Origin: Acidimicrobiaceae bacterium | GTDB taxonomy: Bacteria > Actinomycetota > Acidimicrobiia > Acidimicrobiales > Poriferisodalaceae | Direction of reading: 5' to 3' | Assembly: GCA_002722565.1 (NCBI GenBank) | Contig: PBMG01000013.1 | Location: forward strand, 1 to 64,000 | DNA: 64,000 nt | In this document: positions 34,235-43,055 of the stretch, piece by piece | Layout: each line of letters opens with the position of its first letter | Position numbering within the stretch: the first letter of the stretch is position 1 | Position numbers and translations under genes: made by a program | Notes under the pieces: model-generated | Told to the model about the DNA's origin: nothing | Seen by the model: only the letters and a program-made list of their open reading frames with translations | Databases searched by the model: none

Positions 34235-34468
34235 ATGAGTGACAACTTCGAGCGATTCAAAAACTGTGCCGTGGAGGTACTTGCAGTGGACGCGTCCGCT
34301 GTCACCCCCGAAGCAAACTTTGCTGATGATCTTGACGCCGACAGCTTAGATTTAGTTGAGTTGGTAATGGCTCTTGAAGAAGAGTTCGACATTACCGTCG
34401 AAGAAGAAGAACTGGCTGACGTCGCCACTGTCGGCGATGCAGTGACTTTGGTTGAGTCGAAGCTGTGA
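34235..34468 (+). CDS. acpP: acyl carrier protein
   Basis: A 77-residue acidic four-helix carrier. The phosphopantetheine attachment Ser is in DDLDADSLDLVELVMALEE at about residue 37, an exact ACP motif. The start is the ATG at 34235 with AAGGAA about 9 nt upstream; a longer frame from 34157 overlaps fabG and is not preferred. Its TGA overlaps the GTG of fabF. It holds growing acyl chains for the surrounding Fab enzymes. Confidence 0.97.
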   Translation: MSDNFERFKNCAVEVLAVDASAVTPEANFADDLDADSLDLVELVMALEEEFDITVEEEELADVATVGDAVTLVESKL

Positions 34469-35643
34469 GTGAGCGGCGCAGGGTAGCTATTGTCGGCCTT
34501 GGGGTCGTTTCCTGCGCTGGCACCGGCCTCGAAGCTTTTTGGCACGGCTTAAATTCTGCGGCGCCTGAAGGTGAGCGGCGGGTCCACGATTTCGACCCAC
34601 TTCCCTACTACGACAACCCTAAAGAAGCTAGACGGGCTGACCGTTCTCAGCAGATGGCGACAGCTACCGCTGCCATGGCGCTTGAGGACGCTGGTGAACT
34701 CAAGAGCGACCCAGCGCGATGCGGAGTCATATACGCAACTGGGGTTGGGGGACTTCAAACCTTCGAGGAACAGGTTCTTGTCCATGACCGGAAGGGTGAG
34801 CGCAGAGTCTCACCGTTTATGGTTCCGATGATCATGCCAAATGCCCCAGGGGCTGCTATCTCAATGCGTTTCGGCTTACAGGGACCAAACGAGACAATCA
34901 CTACTGCTTGCGCTGCAAGCACACATGCAATTGGTTATGCCACCCGTTTGATCCAAATGGGTTACGCGGATGTAGTGGTCTCTGGAGGGACTGAGTCCGT
35001 TATGTCGCCGGTTGGTATGGCCGGCTTCCAAAACATGACAGCACTGTCTTCATCTGGCCAGTCAATGCCTTTCGACAAGGACCGGGATGGTTTTATGATG
35101 ACGGAAGGTTCGGCCACTTTGGTTCTGGAAGAAATGGATTCGGCGAGAGCGAGAGGAGCCAATATTTACGGTGAAGTTCTCGGGTCTGGGTCCACAGCTG
35201 ACGCGCACCACATAACCGCGCCAGCTCCTGGCGGCGATGGCGCCCTCAGGTGTATGCAGCTGGCCATAGAGGATTCTGGGCTAGCAACTAACGACATTGC
35301 CTCGGTCAACGCTCATGGAACCTCTACACCATTGAACGACGCTGCTGAGGCAGAGGCATTATCAAAACTATTCGGTGGTGATGGTCCGCCTGTAACTTCA
35401 ACTAAGGGAGTCACCGGACACGCACTTGGTGCAGCCGGGGCCATAGAAGCCACCGCTGTTCTTCTTTCATTTCTTCATAAAAAAATACCGCCCACTGCAG
35501 GATTCGTGAATCCAGACCCAGAAATGGCTGACTTCAACCTCGTTACTGACGGACCTTTGGCCTGGGAGCCTGGCCCTTCGATGTCGAATTCATTTGGTTT
35601 CGGCGGCCACAATGGCTCTATTGTCCTGGCGCCTCCTGAGTAA
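34465..35643 (+). CDS. fabF: beta-ketoacyl-ACP synthase II
   Basis: A 392-residue condensing enzyme of fatty acid elongation. The triad Cys is in TTACAASTHAIGYA near residue 150, His in NAHGTSTPLND near residue 288, and second His in KGVTGHALGAAGAIE near residue 323; the end has SNSFGFGGHNGSIVL. It starts with GTG at 34465 inside the acpP stop codon, so it is translationally coupled. It ends 6 nt from the azlD stop on the other strand. Confidence 0.96.
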   Translation: MSERRRVAIVGLGVVSCAGTGLEAFWHGLNSAAPEGERRVHDFDPLPYYDNPKEARRADRSQQMATATAAMALEDAGELKSDPARCGVIYATGVGGLQTFEEQVLVHDRKGERRVSPFMVPMIMPNAPGAAISMRFGLQGPNETITTACAASTHAIGYATRLIQMGYADVVVSGGTESVMSPVGMAGFQNMTALSSSGQSMPFDKDRDGFMMTEGSATLVLEEMDSARARGANIYGEVLGSGSTADAHHITAPAPGGDGALRCMQLAIEDSGLATNDIASVNAHGTSTPLNDAAEAEALSKLFGGDGPPVTSTKGVTGHALGAAGAIEATAVLLSFLHKKIPPTAGFVNPDPEMADFNLVTDGPLAWEPGPSMSNSFGFGGHNGSIVLAPPE

Positions 35644-35649
35644 CAGGTT

Positions 35650-35949
35650 TTAGAGCAACCTAATAACGGCTGTGGTGGTGGCTGCAATCGCTAAAACAGC
35701 TGGGAGCGGTGCTTTCAACCATGATGCGCCTGCGCCGGCCGCTACGCCGGCGGTAAGCGCTCCGATCGCCAGTTCCCTGCCAACGTCAAACGTCTGGACA
35801 ATGATTAAGCCGGACAACACGGCTGGCGTCAAACAACTAAGGAACTTTTCCCCCCACATGGACAAGCGGGAAGCATCCGCGACTAGAACTCCTCCCACCT
35901 TGAAGAAATAGCAACCCACTGATAATCCTGCAAGCAACCACAAAGTCAT
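35650..35949 (-). CDS. azlD: branched-chain amino acid exporter small subunit, AzlD family
   Basis: A 99-residue membrane protein with three to four hydrophobic segments. Size, the conserved FSCLTPAVLSGL-like segment (here FLSCLTPAVLSGL) and the coupling to azlC (4-nt overlap at 35946-35949) identify it as the AzlD partner. Together the two form a branched-chain amino acid export system. It is the last gene of the long minus-strand run starting near 45571. Confidence 0.85.
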   Translation of the reverse strand: MTLWLLAGLSVGCYFFKVGGVLVADASRLSMWGEKFLSCLTPAVLSGLIIVQTFDVGRELAIGALTAGVAAGAGASWLKAPLPAVLAIAATTTAVIRLL

Positions 35950-36650
35950 CTATGTCGGCTCCTTGTTTGGGTCCCAACGCTTGCGCTCACCAGTGCACCC
36001 GAAACAGCTAGAAGCACTGGGAGGCCGGCAGGTAAAACGGGAATGGTGATCAGAGCAACCATGGCCCCAATTAGCGCTGACCTACGTTTGTCTCGCTCTT
36101 TTAGATGCGGCAATAGCAACGCTATGAAAGCCGCAGGGAATGCGGCGTCAAGACCCCAGACCATCGGATCACCAATTACCTCACCAAGCAAGACACCTAT
36201 GAGTGTTCCCAGGTTCCAAAAGATAAAGACCGATAGTCCGGTCGTCCAGAATGCTTCTTGGGCTGCTCTCAAAGTTGGTTGAGCTTGAGTCATTGCACTG
36301 CTCTCATCAATTACCAACTGAGCGGCAACAAGTTTCTTTGCCCTGCCCGGCGGCATTATGCGGCCCATTGACAAGGCATAGGCACCGTTTCGCGCTGCTA
36401 GTAGCAACGCCGTCCCGAGCGCCGAAAGGGGGTTACCTCCAGCGCCGATTATTGCGACTGCGGCAAACTGCGATGCACCCGTGAACATCAAGAGCGACAT
36501 AGCGACTGCTTGCCACCCTGGAAGTCCGGCTGCGACAGAAAGAACTCCGAACGTAACTCCGAACGCTCCCACTGCTAACCCAAGCAGGAAACCATCGCGT
36601 TGATGCTGCTGAGACCATGTTGCCTTGAACCATTCACTCACGGTCGACAC
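35946..36650 (-). CDS. azlC: branched-chain amino acid exporter large subunit, AzlC family
   Basis: A 234-residue integral membrane protein with about six helices. The signature GVTFGVLSVAAGL, LLMFTGASQFAAVAII and ARNGAYALSMGRIMPP match AzlC, the large subunit of the leucine/isoleucine/valine exporter. It starts 6 nt after the end of fabZ and overlaps azlD by 4 nt, so all are probably on one transcript. Confidence 0.92.
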   Translation of the reverse strand: MSTVSEWFKATWSQQHQRDGFLLGLAVGAFGVTFGVLSVAAGLPGWQAVAMSLLMFTGASQFAAVAIIGAGGNPLSALGTALLLAARNGAYALSMGRIMPPGRAKKLVAAQLVIDESSAMTQAQPTLRAAQEAFWTTGLSVFIFWNLGTLIGVLLGEVIGDPMVWGLDAAFPAAFIALLLPHLKERDKRRSALIGAMVALITIPVLPAGLPVLLAVSGALVSASVGTQTRSRHR

Positions 36651-36656
36651 TAAAAG

Positions 36657-37100
36657 TTATAGGTCGCCGGCATTGGCGATGATAAACATCATTTCTGCTT
36701 TGCATGCCAGTTCTCCACCCACAGAGGCTTCACCACTCGCTTTTCCAGCCATTCGCGACATCTTTCCCAAATGAGCAGTGAGAGTTAGCGTTTCACCTGG
36801 AATCACTTGTCGTCGAAAGCGAGCTTTGTCGATCCCTCCAAACAAAGGCAGCTTTCCCGCGAAATCATCGGCGCTAAGCGCCGCTAAGCCAGCAGTTTGT
36901 GCGAGGGATTCGACGATGAGAACTCCGGGCAATGTTGGTCGGCCAGGGAAATGACCTTCGAAGAAAGCCTCATTTCCGCTGAGATGCCAAAGAGCGGTAC
37001 ATGACACCCCCGGTTTCAAATCAATAATCTCATCACATAACAAGAACGGTGGTCTGTGAGGTAGAAGTTCGCTCGGGTGGGGAAAATCACTCATCGGCAC
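36657..37100 (-). CDS. fabZ: 3-hydroxyacyl-ACP dehydratase
   Basis: A 147-residue hot-dog-fold dehydratase of fatty acid elongation. It has LLPHRPPFLLCDEI, the catalytic His in FEGHFPGRPTLPGVLIVE with the catalytic Glu/Gln at the end of the following helix, and KARFRRQVIPGETL. The start is ATG at 37100 or the second Met at 37094; the former overlaps bcp by 14 nt. It faces the fabD-fabF cluster across azlCD and not within it, supplying the dehydration step missing there. Confidence 0.93.
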   Translation of the reverse strand: MPMSDFPHPSELLPHRPPFLLCDEIIDLKPGVSCTALWHLSGNEAFFEGHFPGRPTLPGVLIVESLAQTAGLAALSADDFAGKLPLFGGIDKARFRRQVIPGETLTLTAHLGKMSRMAGKASGEASVGGELACKAEMMFIIANAGDL

Positions 37101-37548
37101 TCTCCAGCGCTGACATCAGCTCGATGGGTGTCGCTTTGGGAGACACTTTCAACCAAGCCCTTTCGACCCGACCTGCGGGAGAAATTAAGAACATAGAGCG
37201 GGTAACGCCCTGATATTCGCGACCATAAAGTTTCTTAGGCCCGAAAACACCGTACTTCTTTGCAATTTTGGAGTCCGGGTCTGAAAGCAAAGGGAAACCT
37301 AGTTGGTGCTTCTCATCCCACGCATATTGTTTCTCAGGAGGATCGGCACTTATCCCGACGACCACCACTCGTCCAATATCAGGCACTATGTCTCGCAACC
37401 CAGTGGCTTGTTCGGTACATCCGGTCGTATTGGCTTTGGGATAAAAGAAAATCGCTACTCGCGAATTTCGTTGTTCAGCTAGCCGCCATTTGGAGCGGTT
37501 CTGGTCATAAAGCGTAAAGGTGGGTGCTCTGTCGCCAAGCTGAAGCAT
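37087..37548 (-). CDS. bcp: peroxiredoxin, BCP/PrxQ type
   Basis: A 153-residue thiol peroxidase. It has the N-terminal LGDRAPTFTLYDQN, the peroxidatic Cys in YPKANTTGCTEQA (about residue 48), SADPPEKQYAW, and FPLLSDPDSKIAKKYGVFG. The usual Pro before the active-site Thr-x-x-Cys is Thr here (NTTGC). The second Cys five residues on, present in many PrxQ proteins, is replaced (EQA), so it is of the one-Cys type. The end overlaps fabZ by 14 nt. Confidence 0.93.
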   Translation of the reverse strand: MLQLGDRAPTFTLYDQNRSKWRLAEQRNSRVAIFFYPKANTTGCTEQATGLRDIVPDIGRVVVVGISADPPEKQYAWDEKHQLGFPLLSDPDSKIAKKYGVFGPKKLYGREYQGVTRSMFLISPAGRVERAWLKVSPKATPIELMSALESADE

Positions 37549-37607
37549 CTAGCCAACATAGCGAGCGAAGCAGCTTCTATCTCACTTCATACAGAGAAAT
37601 GATGGAC

Positions 37608-37961
37608 TCACTCACCGAAGAAACCCACACGAACATGTGCCATAACCGCGTCGATCTCTTGTTTGGTGAGGCTGGCTCCAAAACCAGGCATAGACCGTCT
37701 GCCTCTCTCGATAAGAGTTCGCTGATTTTCGTAGGTGTACTTGTGGCCCTTCCCCAATAGAGCTGGGCCGAAACTACCTAAACCGTCGCCTCCATGGCAT
37801 GCAGCGCAAGTGTCGAGGTAGACCTCTTTGCCTAGGAGTAGAACCCCCTCGGAGTAAATCTCATCGGTTGGCCCTTTCGAGGCCCAGTCGGTGCTGTCTC
37901 CGCAGGCAAAGCAGAATACGCAGAGGAGGCCCAACACATAACCAAAACGGACGTACTTCAC
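37608..37961 (-). CDS. lipoprotein cytochrome c
   Basis: A 117-residue exported c-type cytochrome. A hydrophobic signal ends in CFAC (Cys20), a likely lipid anchor. Haem is bound by CAACH (52-56), followed by GGDGLGSFGPAL. The sixth ligand is probably Met91 in RRSMPGFGASLT. This is a class I, cytochrome c6/cbb3-like domain. Its ATG overlaps the stop of the upstream Cys/His-rich protein by 4 nt. It could carry electrons in the periplasmic-side respiratory chain. Confidence 0.9.
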   Translation of the reverse strand: MKYVRFGYVLGLLCVFCFACGDSTDWASKGPTDEIYSEGVLLLGKEVYLDTCAACHGGDGLGSFGPALLGKGHKYTYENQRTLIERGRRSMPGFGASLTKQEIDAVMAHVRVGFFGE

Positions 37962-38323
37962 TTAAGAAGTATCCGATCGCCTCCAACACCTGAGTATTTG
38001 CTTGGTGTCTCAGTCCATCGGCGCGATAACCATTGAGCGTCACGCAAATGGGCGTGAAAATGTTCAGGAACTTGCCTCATAGTCCGGTCGATGCTGCCAA
38101 CTTCTGGTCCGAATCTCTCAACTCCGGCTGCTTTCAGACGTTCAAGCATCCATTCAACGTCTTCCTGAGAGGGATCTGTTCCATGCGACTTCCAGACGAC
38201 CATGGGGGTCGAACAGGCTTCACAGTCGGCCACCCAACAAATGTCGTCTTCGTAGTACCAGTGCGTAAATCGTGCCGCTTCGCACAACTCGCAATCATCA
38301 ACAACCCGCGTCGCCATGGACAA
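37958..38323 (-). CDS. Cys/His-rich HIT-like protein of unknown function
   Basis: A 121-residue protein with two Cys pairs, C11-x2-C14 and C34-x2-C37, then PMVVWKSHG and near the C-terminus HFHAH (88-92) followed by LRD. The pattern resembles small HIT-superfamily-like proteins in which His-x-His-x-His is the active site and Cys pairs hold zinc. The start is ATG at 38323, with a second Met two codons on. It begins 7 nt after trpA ends and overlaps the cytochrome c gene by 4 nt. The substrate and role are unknown. Confidence 0.65.
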   Translation of the reverse strand: MSMATRVVDDCELCEAARFTHWYYEDDICWVADCEACSTPMVVWKSHGTDPSQEDVEWMLERLKAAGVERFGPEVGSIDRTMRQVPEHFHAHLRDAQWLSRRWTETPSKYSGVGGDRILLK

Positions 38324-38329
38324 CTAATC

Positions 38330-39121
38330 TCAGCCGGCATCGAGAGCCGTGCGGTACGAGGCCACTAGTTCACCTACCCCATCAGCTCCATGACCATCAA
38401 GGAGCTGACGCACAACCGCTGACCCGATAATCACTCCGTCGGCTACTTCACTTGCTTCTACTGCCTGTTCTGGCGAGCCGATACCAACGCCAGTCAAAAC
38501 CGGCTTGTCGGTCACGCTTTTGCACCGCTTAGCTATTTCGGTTGCTGTCGAAGCAAGGGTGGATCTCTCCCCTGTGACCCCAAGCAGCCCTACGGCATAC
38601 ACAAATCCTGAGGAGGCAGCACACAACTCTGGAAGTCTGTCGTCTGGAGTTGTCGGTGCTGCCAGAAGAATCGTCTCGACTCCTGCTTCCCCGGCAGCTT
38701 CACGCCACGGTCCCGATTCCACGAACGGAAGGTCGGGCAAAATGGCGGCGTCAACACCCGAATCTGCCAAAGTCGATGCAAATCTTTCATGCCCTGGATT
38801 ATGGGCAAGGTTGTAATAGGTCATGACTGCGTGAGGAATACCCGTATCGAGATGTGGCACAGCTGCAAGGACCGACGCGGGGGTAGCTCCAGATCCCAGG
38901 GCTATCTCGCTGGCTGCTTGGATTACTGGGCCGTCCATCACGGGATCGGAAAACGGTATCCCGATTTCAATAGCATCAGCTCCGGCCGCCGCCGCGGTTT
39001 CCACCGCTGCTTCCCAGCCTTCAAAGCCCCCTGTCACATAGACAACTAAAAGCTTCGCGCCCTCATCTCTTCGGTCTCGAAGCGATCTTTCCATTCGTCC
39101 GACATCAGAATTCGAACTCAC
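38330..39121 (-). CDS. trpA: tryptophan synthase alpha subunit
   Basis: A 263-residue TIM barrel cleaving indole-3-glycerol phosphate to indole. It has [12 protein letters not shown], the catalytic Glu in [19 protein letters not shown] (with the second acid in SDP), YYNLAHNPG for the hinge loop, [21 protein letters not shown] and [10 protein letters not shown] for phosphate. The N-terminus is of normal length. It overlaps the end of trpB by 4 nt. Confidence 0.97.
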   Translation of the reverse strand: MSSNSDVGRMERSLRDRRDEGAKLLVVYVTGGFEGWEAAVETAAAAGADAIEIGIPFSDPVMDGPVIQAASEIALGSGATPASVLAAVPHLDTGIPHAVMTYYNLAHNPGHERFASTLADSGVDAAILPDLPFVESGPWREAAGEAGVETILLAAPTTPDDRLPELCAASSGFVYAVGLLGVTGERSTLASTATEIAKRCKSVTDKPVLTGVGIGSPEQAVEASEVADGVIIGSAVVRQLLDGHGADGVGELVASYRTALDAG

Positions 39122-40287
39122 TGAGTGTCGCCCGTTCCCAAAACTTCCATCATTTGGTCAACGTCTTTATCGCCGCGCCCGGAAAGATTCAAAAGAACAA
39201 CCTGGTCGCGCAATGCTTCTGCCTCCCGAACAACCCAAGCTAAAGCGTGAGCCGATTCAAGAGCAGGAATAATCCCCTCCGTTTTGCATAGAAGCTGAAA
39301 GGCTTCAACGACCTCTTGGTCAGTTACTGATGGATATTCGGCTCTACCCACAGATGATAAATACGCATGCTCTGGCCCGACCCCCGGATAATCAAGCCCT
39401 GCCGAAATTGACTCTGCCTCTTGCACCTGACCAACTTCGTCTTGCATCAAGTAAGAGGCCATACCATGAACTACACCGGGGACACCTCGTCCGACGGCAG
39501 CACCTCCTGCAGGTTCCACTCCGACTAAACGCGCTTCAGAGTCGGCGAAGCCGGAGAAAATTCCTGCCGCGTTGCTTCCGCCGCCAACACATGCGACAAC
39601 GACGTCCGGCACCCTCTTCACTAACTTCAAACATTGTTCGTGGGCTTCATCGCCAATCACGTGATGAAATGTCCGAACCATCCAGGGGTAGGGGTGCGGG
39701 CCCATCACAGACCCTAAGCAATAGTGCGTATTTTCAACGGTAGCGACCCAATCCCGAAGCGCTTCGTTCACGGCGTCTTTCAGGGTTCTGCTACCAGACG
39801 AGACTGCCTCAACCTCGGCGCCCAGCAAATTCATCCTAAACACATTGAGTTCTTGCCGGTCTACGTCAACCTCTCCCATATAGACCTTGCATTCCATATC
39901 CAACAAGGCCGCTGCCGTTGCAGTAGCTACGCCGTGTTGCCCGGCTCCAGTTTCAGCTACCAGACGGGATTTACCCATTCGTCGCGCAAGAAGTGCTTGC
40001 CCTATCACGTTGTTGATTTTGTGTGACCCAGTGTGGTTTAAGTCTTCGCGTTTTAAGAGAACCCTTACCCCTAGTTGTTCTGACAACCTGTAGCACTCTG
40101 TTAAGGGCGAAGGTCGACCTCCGTAGTCGGTAAGGATCCGGTGGAACTCCTCGACGAAAGCAGGGTCAGCCCATGCGTCACGAAATGCAGCTTCAAGCTC
40201 TTCGCACGCCGGAATGAGAGTTTCGGGAACGAAACGCCCACCAAATTCCCCGAAGCGGCCTTCCTTGCTCGGATCGATCATCACCAT
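39118..40287 (-). CDS. trpB: tryptophan synthase beta subunit
   Basis: A 389-residue PLP enzyme condensing indole and serine. It has [15 protein letters not shown] at the N-terminus, the PLP Lys in [15 protein letters not shown] near residue 90, [15 protein letters not shown], the phosphate loop [10 protein letters not shown], and [11 protein letters not shown] near the end. The length is typical of the TrpB1 type. It overlaps trpA by 4 nt and follows trpF by 33 nt. Confidence 0.98.
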   Translation of the reverse strand: MVMIDPSKEGRFGEFGGRFVPETLIPACEELEAAFRDAWADPAFVEEFHRILTDYGGRPSPLTECYRLSEQLGVRVLLKREDLNHTGSHKINNVIGQALLARRMGKSRLVAETGAGQHGVATATAAALLDMECKVYMGEVDVDRQELNVFRMNLLGAEVEAVSSGSRTLKDAVNEALRDWVATVENTHYCLGSVMGPHPYPWMVRTFHHVIGDEAHEQCLKLVKRVPDVVVACVGGGSNAAGIFSGFADSEARLVGVEPAGGAAVGRGVPGVVHGMASYLMQDEVGQVQEAESISAGLDYPGVGPEHAYLSSVGRAEYPSVTDQEVVEAFQLLCKTEGIIPALESAHALAWVVREAEALRDQVVLLNLSGRGDKDVDQMMEVLGTGDTQ

Positions 40288-40320
40288 ATATTCAACCTAT
40301 CGGCGAGAACCCCTGCGTCA

Positions 40321-40995
40321 TCACTCATCTCGCCAGTCGTACGGCCTCGGAGCATCTGGGTCAAAGGTTTCGTCGCGTGGTTCTATCGATTCACCAGAAA
40401 TTCGCGCATTAAGGATAAATTCCCTAATTTTCACTGGGTCCTTCACACCCGGCGAGGCCTCTACGCCGCTTGCCACGTCAACGCCCCATGGCTGGACAAC
40501 GTTCACCGCTTGAGCGACATTCTCGGGATTAAGGCCTCCTGCCAGGATCAATGGTCGCCCTCGTTCTCGCCCATCAAGCAATGACCAATCGAAAACTTCA
40601 CCCGAGCCAGGTTCAGGGGCATCCACCAAGACAGCGGTAGCTGAATACCGCTCCAAGTCATCGATCGTCGGGTCACCTGCAACGAATGCCTTAATCACGT
40701 ATGGAACTCGTTCGGCAATCCACGAACTATCTTCAGGTGTCTCTCGCCCATGCAGCTGTGCGGCCTGTAAGCCAGCTTCGTGAACCTTTTGCACAACAGT
40801 CTCTTTCAACTCGTCCCTGAAGATCCCAACAGTCATAACGCCCCCAGGTAGGCGGCGAACGATGTCCCTAGCGATTGCTGGACGGATTTGTCGAGACGAA
40901 CCCGGGACAAAATTAAAACCTAGGGCATCTGCACCCATACCGATCGCGACTAGGGCATCTTCCTCCGTAGTGATGCCGCAAACCTTGATGAACAT
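40321..40995 (-). CDS. trpF: phosphoribosylanthranilate isomerase
   Basis: A 224-residue TIM barrel with the general base Cys in IKVCGIT near residue 7, ALGFNFVPGSSRQI, LHGRETP, the general acid Asp in VLVDAPEPGSGEVFDW, and phosphate loop ILAGGLNPENV. A short acidic tail follows. Actinobacteria such as Mycobacterium and Streptomyces lack trpF because PriA (a HisA homologue) does both reactions; here a separate TrpF is present. It overlaps the trpC stop by 1 nt. Confidence 0.95.
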   Translation of the reverse strand: MFIKVCGITTEEDALVAIGMGADALGFNFVPGSSRQIRPAIARDIVRRLPGGVMTVGIFRDELKETVVQKVHEAGLQAAQLHGRETPEDSSWIAERVPYVIKAFVAGDPTIDDLERYSATAVLVDAPEPGSGEVFDWSLLDGRERGRPLILAGGLNPENVAQAVNVVQPWGVDVASGVEASPGVKDPVKIREFILNARISGESIEPRDETFDPDAPRPYDWRDE

Positions 40996-41783
40996 TAAGC
41001 ACCAACCTTAAGAGAAGAGACAGCAGCGGATGGATCCGAACTCAGAACCAATGTTTCTCCCACGAGTACAGCCGAATAACCAGCCTCCCGAAGAGACCTA
41101 GCGTCAGCAGCATCTCTTACTCCTGATTCAGCAACTCCTACTACCCCCTCTGGGATAAGCTCTGCCATTCGCTCAGCTCGTTCATGATCAACCTCGAAGG
41201 TAAGTAGGTCACGTTGGTTGACACCGATAAGGTCTGCTCCTATTTCCAGAGCAGCCTCCAACTCCTTCTCGTCGTGCACTTCGACCAAGGCATCCATACC
41301 CAAGGTTCTACTCAAATTGAACAAGCTCATAAGTTCATCTGAAGAGAGAGCCGCCACAATCAACAAGACGCAATCTGCACCCATCAAACGAGCATCCGCC
41401 ACGTCACGTTCCTGCACCGTGAAGTCTTTCCGCAAGACCGGCAAGTCAACTGCTGATCGAGCTTCCCTTAGGTCCTGACTCGAACCTCCGAAATTTGGTC
41501 CATCTGTTAGGACCGAAAGACAAGCGGCCCCACCAATCATGTACTGCTCAGCCAACACAGCGGGATCCAGATCCGCAAAAAGATCTCCTTTCGAAGGAGA
41601 TCTTCTTTTGACCTCTGCTACAACACTCAATCCAGGGACATTCAACGCGTCCAGAAAACCTCGCGCCTCTTCACACCTTGAAGCTTCTTCAAGTAAATCT
41701 TCAAGAGACCGTTTATCGGCCAAAGCTCGAGCTCTGTGTTCAGCGATGATCCGGTCTAAATATGTGCCATCACCCACAGTCAT
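40995..41783 (-). CDS. trpC: indole-3-glycerol-phosphate synthase
   Basis: A 262-residue TIM barrel with the active-site VVAEVKRRSPSKGDL, LSVLTDGPNFGGS, VLRKDFTVQ, CVLLIVAALS, LIGVNQRDL and VAESGV near the end. It closes the indole ring of the tryptophan pathway. It is followed by trpF with a 1-nt overlap and preceded by a small monooxygenase-fold gene 49 nt away. Confidence 0.97.
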   Translation of the reverse strand: MTVGDGTYLDRIIAEHRARALADKRSLEDLLEEASRCEEARGFLDALNVPGLSVVAEVKRRSPSKGDLFADLDPAVLAEQYMIGGAACLSVLTDGPNFGGSSQDLREARSAVDLPVLRKDFTVQERDVADARLMGADCVLLIVAALSSDELMSLFNLSRTLGMDALVEVHDEKELEAALEIGADLIGVNQRDLLTFEVDHERAERMAELIPEGVVGVAESGVRDAADARSLREAGYSAVLVGETLVLSSDPSAAVSSLKVGA

Positions 41784-41832
41784 GACGAGATGCCTTCCCG
41801 CGTGCAGCTGCTCTCTACCCGCCTCACATTAA

Positions 41833-42147
41833 TCAGAGGTCAAGACCTTTGGCGCATACCGGCTCAAGGAAAAATAGCTCCGCTCGGCCCGCCATAAATT
41901 CGCCCGTAGCGCGTCCAAATGCTTTCATTCCGTCTGACCCACCGTGCGCTGCTAATGCATCGCCGTCCGTATACATCTCATAAAACCACACAACGTTTTC
42001 GTCACTTGCATCTTTGTGCGCTGCGTAAACCTCTGTGCCAGGTTCCCCGGACACATTTTGCATTCCCAAGTCGGCGATTACTGCCAGTAGGGCATCGCGT
42101 TGTCCCTCTTTCGCGGTCAGTTTTGCTAGCAATGCAGTCTTAGCCAC
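41833..42147 (-). CDS. antibiotic biosynthesis monooxygenase-fold (ABM) protein, putative quinol monooxygenase
   Basis: A 104-residue dimeric ferredoxin-like protein. The pattern LLAKLTAKEGQRDAL, GTEVYAAHKDASDENVVWFYEMYTD and AAHGGSDGMKAFGRA is the standard ABM/YgiN layout, with the W-F-Y-E-M-Y strand. Such proteins act on quinols or aromatics or serve as heme-degrading enzymes; the specific role is unknown. It lies between ygfZ and trpC inside the trp run, without overlap. Confidence 0.85.
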   Translation of the reverse strand: MAKTALLAKLTAKEGQRDALLAVIADLGMQNVSGEPGTEVYAAHKDASDENVVWFYEMYTDGDALAAHGGSDGMKAFGRATGEFMAGRAELFFLEPVCAKGLDL

Positions 42148-42242
42148 AGTTATGTCTCCCAGTTGAGCTGGTCTCGCCCTGTGCGAAGACCCTTAATTAC
42201 TAGGAGAGGCTACTCGGAGACAGGTCACCGGAGGATTTGCTC

Positions 42243-43055
42243 TCAGAGAACCTCGCTGAGCGGCGAGCACCTGACTTCTTGGCCACCCTCGGTCGTTAAC
42301 ACTTCTACATCGCCTTTGACGGAAGCGAACCCGCAATAGGTAGGAGATGTAGTTACTGTCAACACCTCCCCTACTCTTTGGCCATCTTCAAAAAGCGCCT
42401 CTTGCGCAGACAATGCGTGATCACTACGGATACGTCTAAGTAACTTTCGCCCACCTTTACGTGAGTCAATTCGTTCCACTAATTCTTGACCGCGATAGCA
42501 ACCCTTATCGAAAGACACCGCCAAGCTCAACAAGTCGGTTTCATTGGGGATGGAGCCGACTTGAAACTCTTTACCAATCACAGGCAAGCCATGGCGGCAA
42601 CGAAGCCTCTCATATTCATCGTGGCCGCATTCAGAAAGCTCGACTAATGGGTCTTCACCTAGGAGGTCCATGTGTTCCACGCCTGACCAAGGGGACTCGA
42701 GAGTGAGCAAACCCTGAGGGATATCTACTGTTGTGCGATCACCGAAAACGGAAACCATCATCCACCGCTGAGAAACGAACTCAATCTTCGAGCGAAGTTT
42801 AAAACGCTCAAGAGATGAGTGGAGAAGCTCCCCATGCCCTGGCTCGGTATCGAGTAGATAACGATTCTCTTCTAGGCGTGTGATCCTGAAACAACTTTCT
42901 ATGTTCCCTTTCGGTTCCAGGAGGAACGAAAGTCGAGATTCTCCGTCCGACATGTCGTCAACGTTTTGCGAAATCTGGCCATGCAAATAGGACTCAGTGT
43001 CGAGCCCCTCTGCCATGAGGACGTCTCTTTCAGCGAAGTAGGCCAGAGAGGTCAC
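42243..43055 (-). CDS. ygfZ: folate-binding protein YgfZ (Fe-S cluster assembly/repair)
   Basis: A 270-residue GcvT-like protein. The diagnostic motif K-G-C-Y-x-G-Q-E appears as FDKGCYRGQELVERIDSR near residue 195, with the conserved Cys. LSFLLEPKGNIESCFRI near residue 43 matches the YgfZ N-terminal barrel. The protein uses tetrahydrofolate in maintaining some Fe-S enzymes. Its ATG overlaps the end of trpEG by 4 nt, an unusual partnership. Confidence 0.88.
   Translation of the reverse strand: MTSLAYFAERDVLMAEGLDTESYLHGQISQNVDDMSDGESRLSFLLEPKGNIESCFRITRLEENRYLLDTEPGHGELLHSSLERFKLRSKIEFVSQRWMMVSVFGDRTTVDIPQGLLTLESPWSGVEHMDLLGEDPLVELSECGHDEYERLRCRHGLPVIGKEFQVGSIPNETDLLSLAVSFDKGCYRGQELVERIDSRKGGRKLLRRIRSDHALSAQEALFEDGQRVGEVLTVTTSPTYCGFASVKGDVEVLTTEGGQEVRCSPLSEVL

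Noticed and set aside
36251-36484. Plus-strand frame opposite azlC
   Set aside because: azlC has full family motifs and coupling to azlD; the antisense product has low complexity and no motif.
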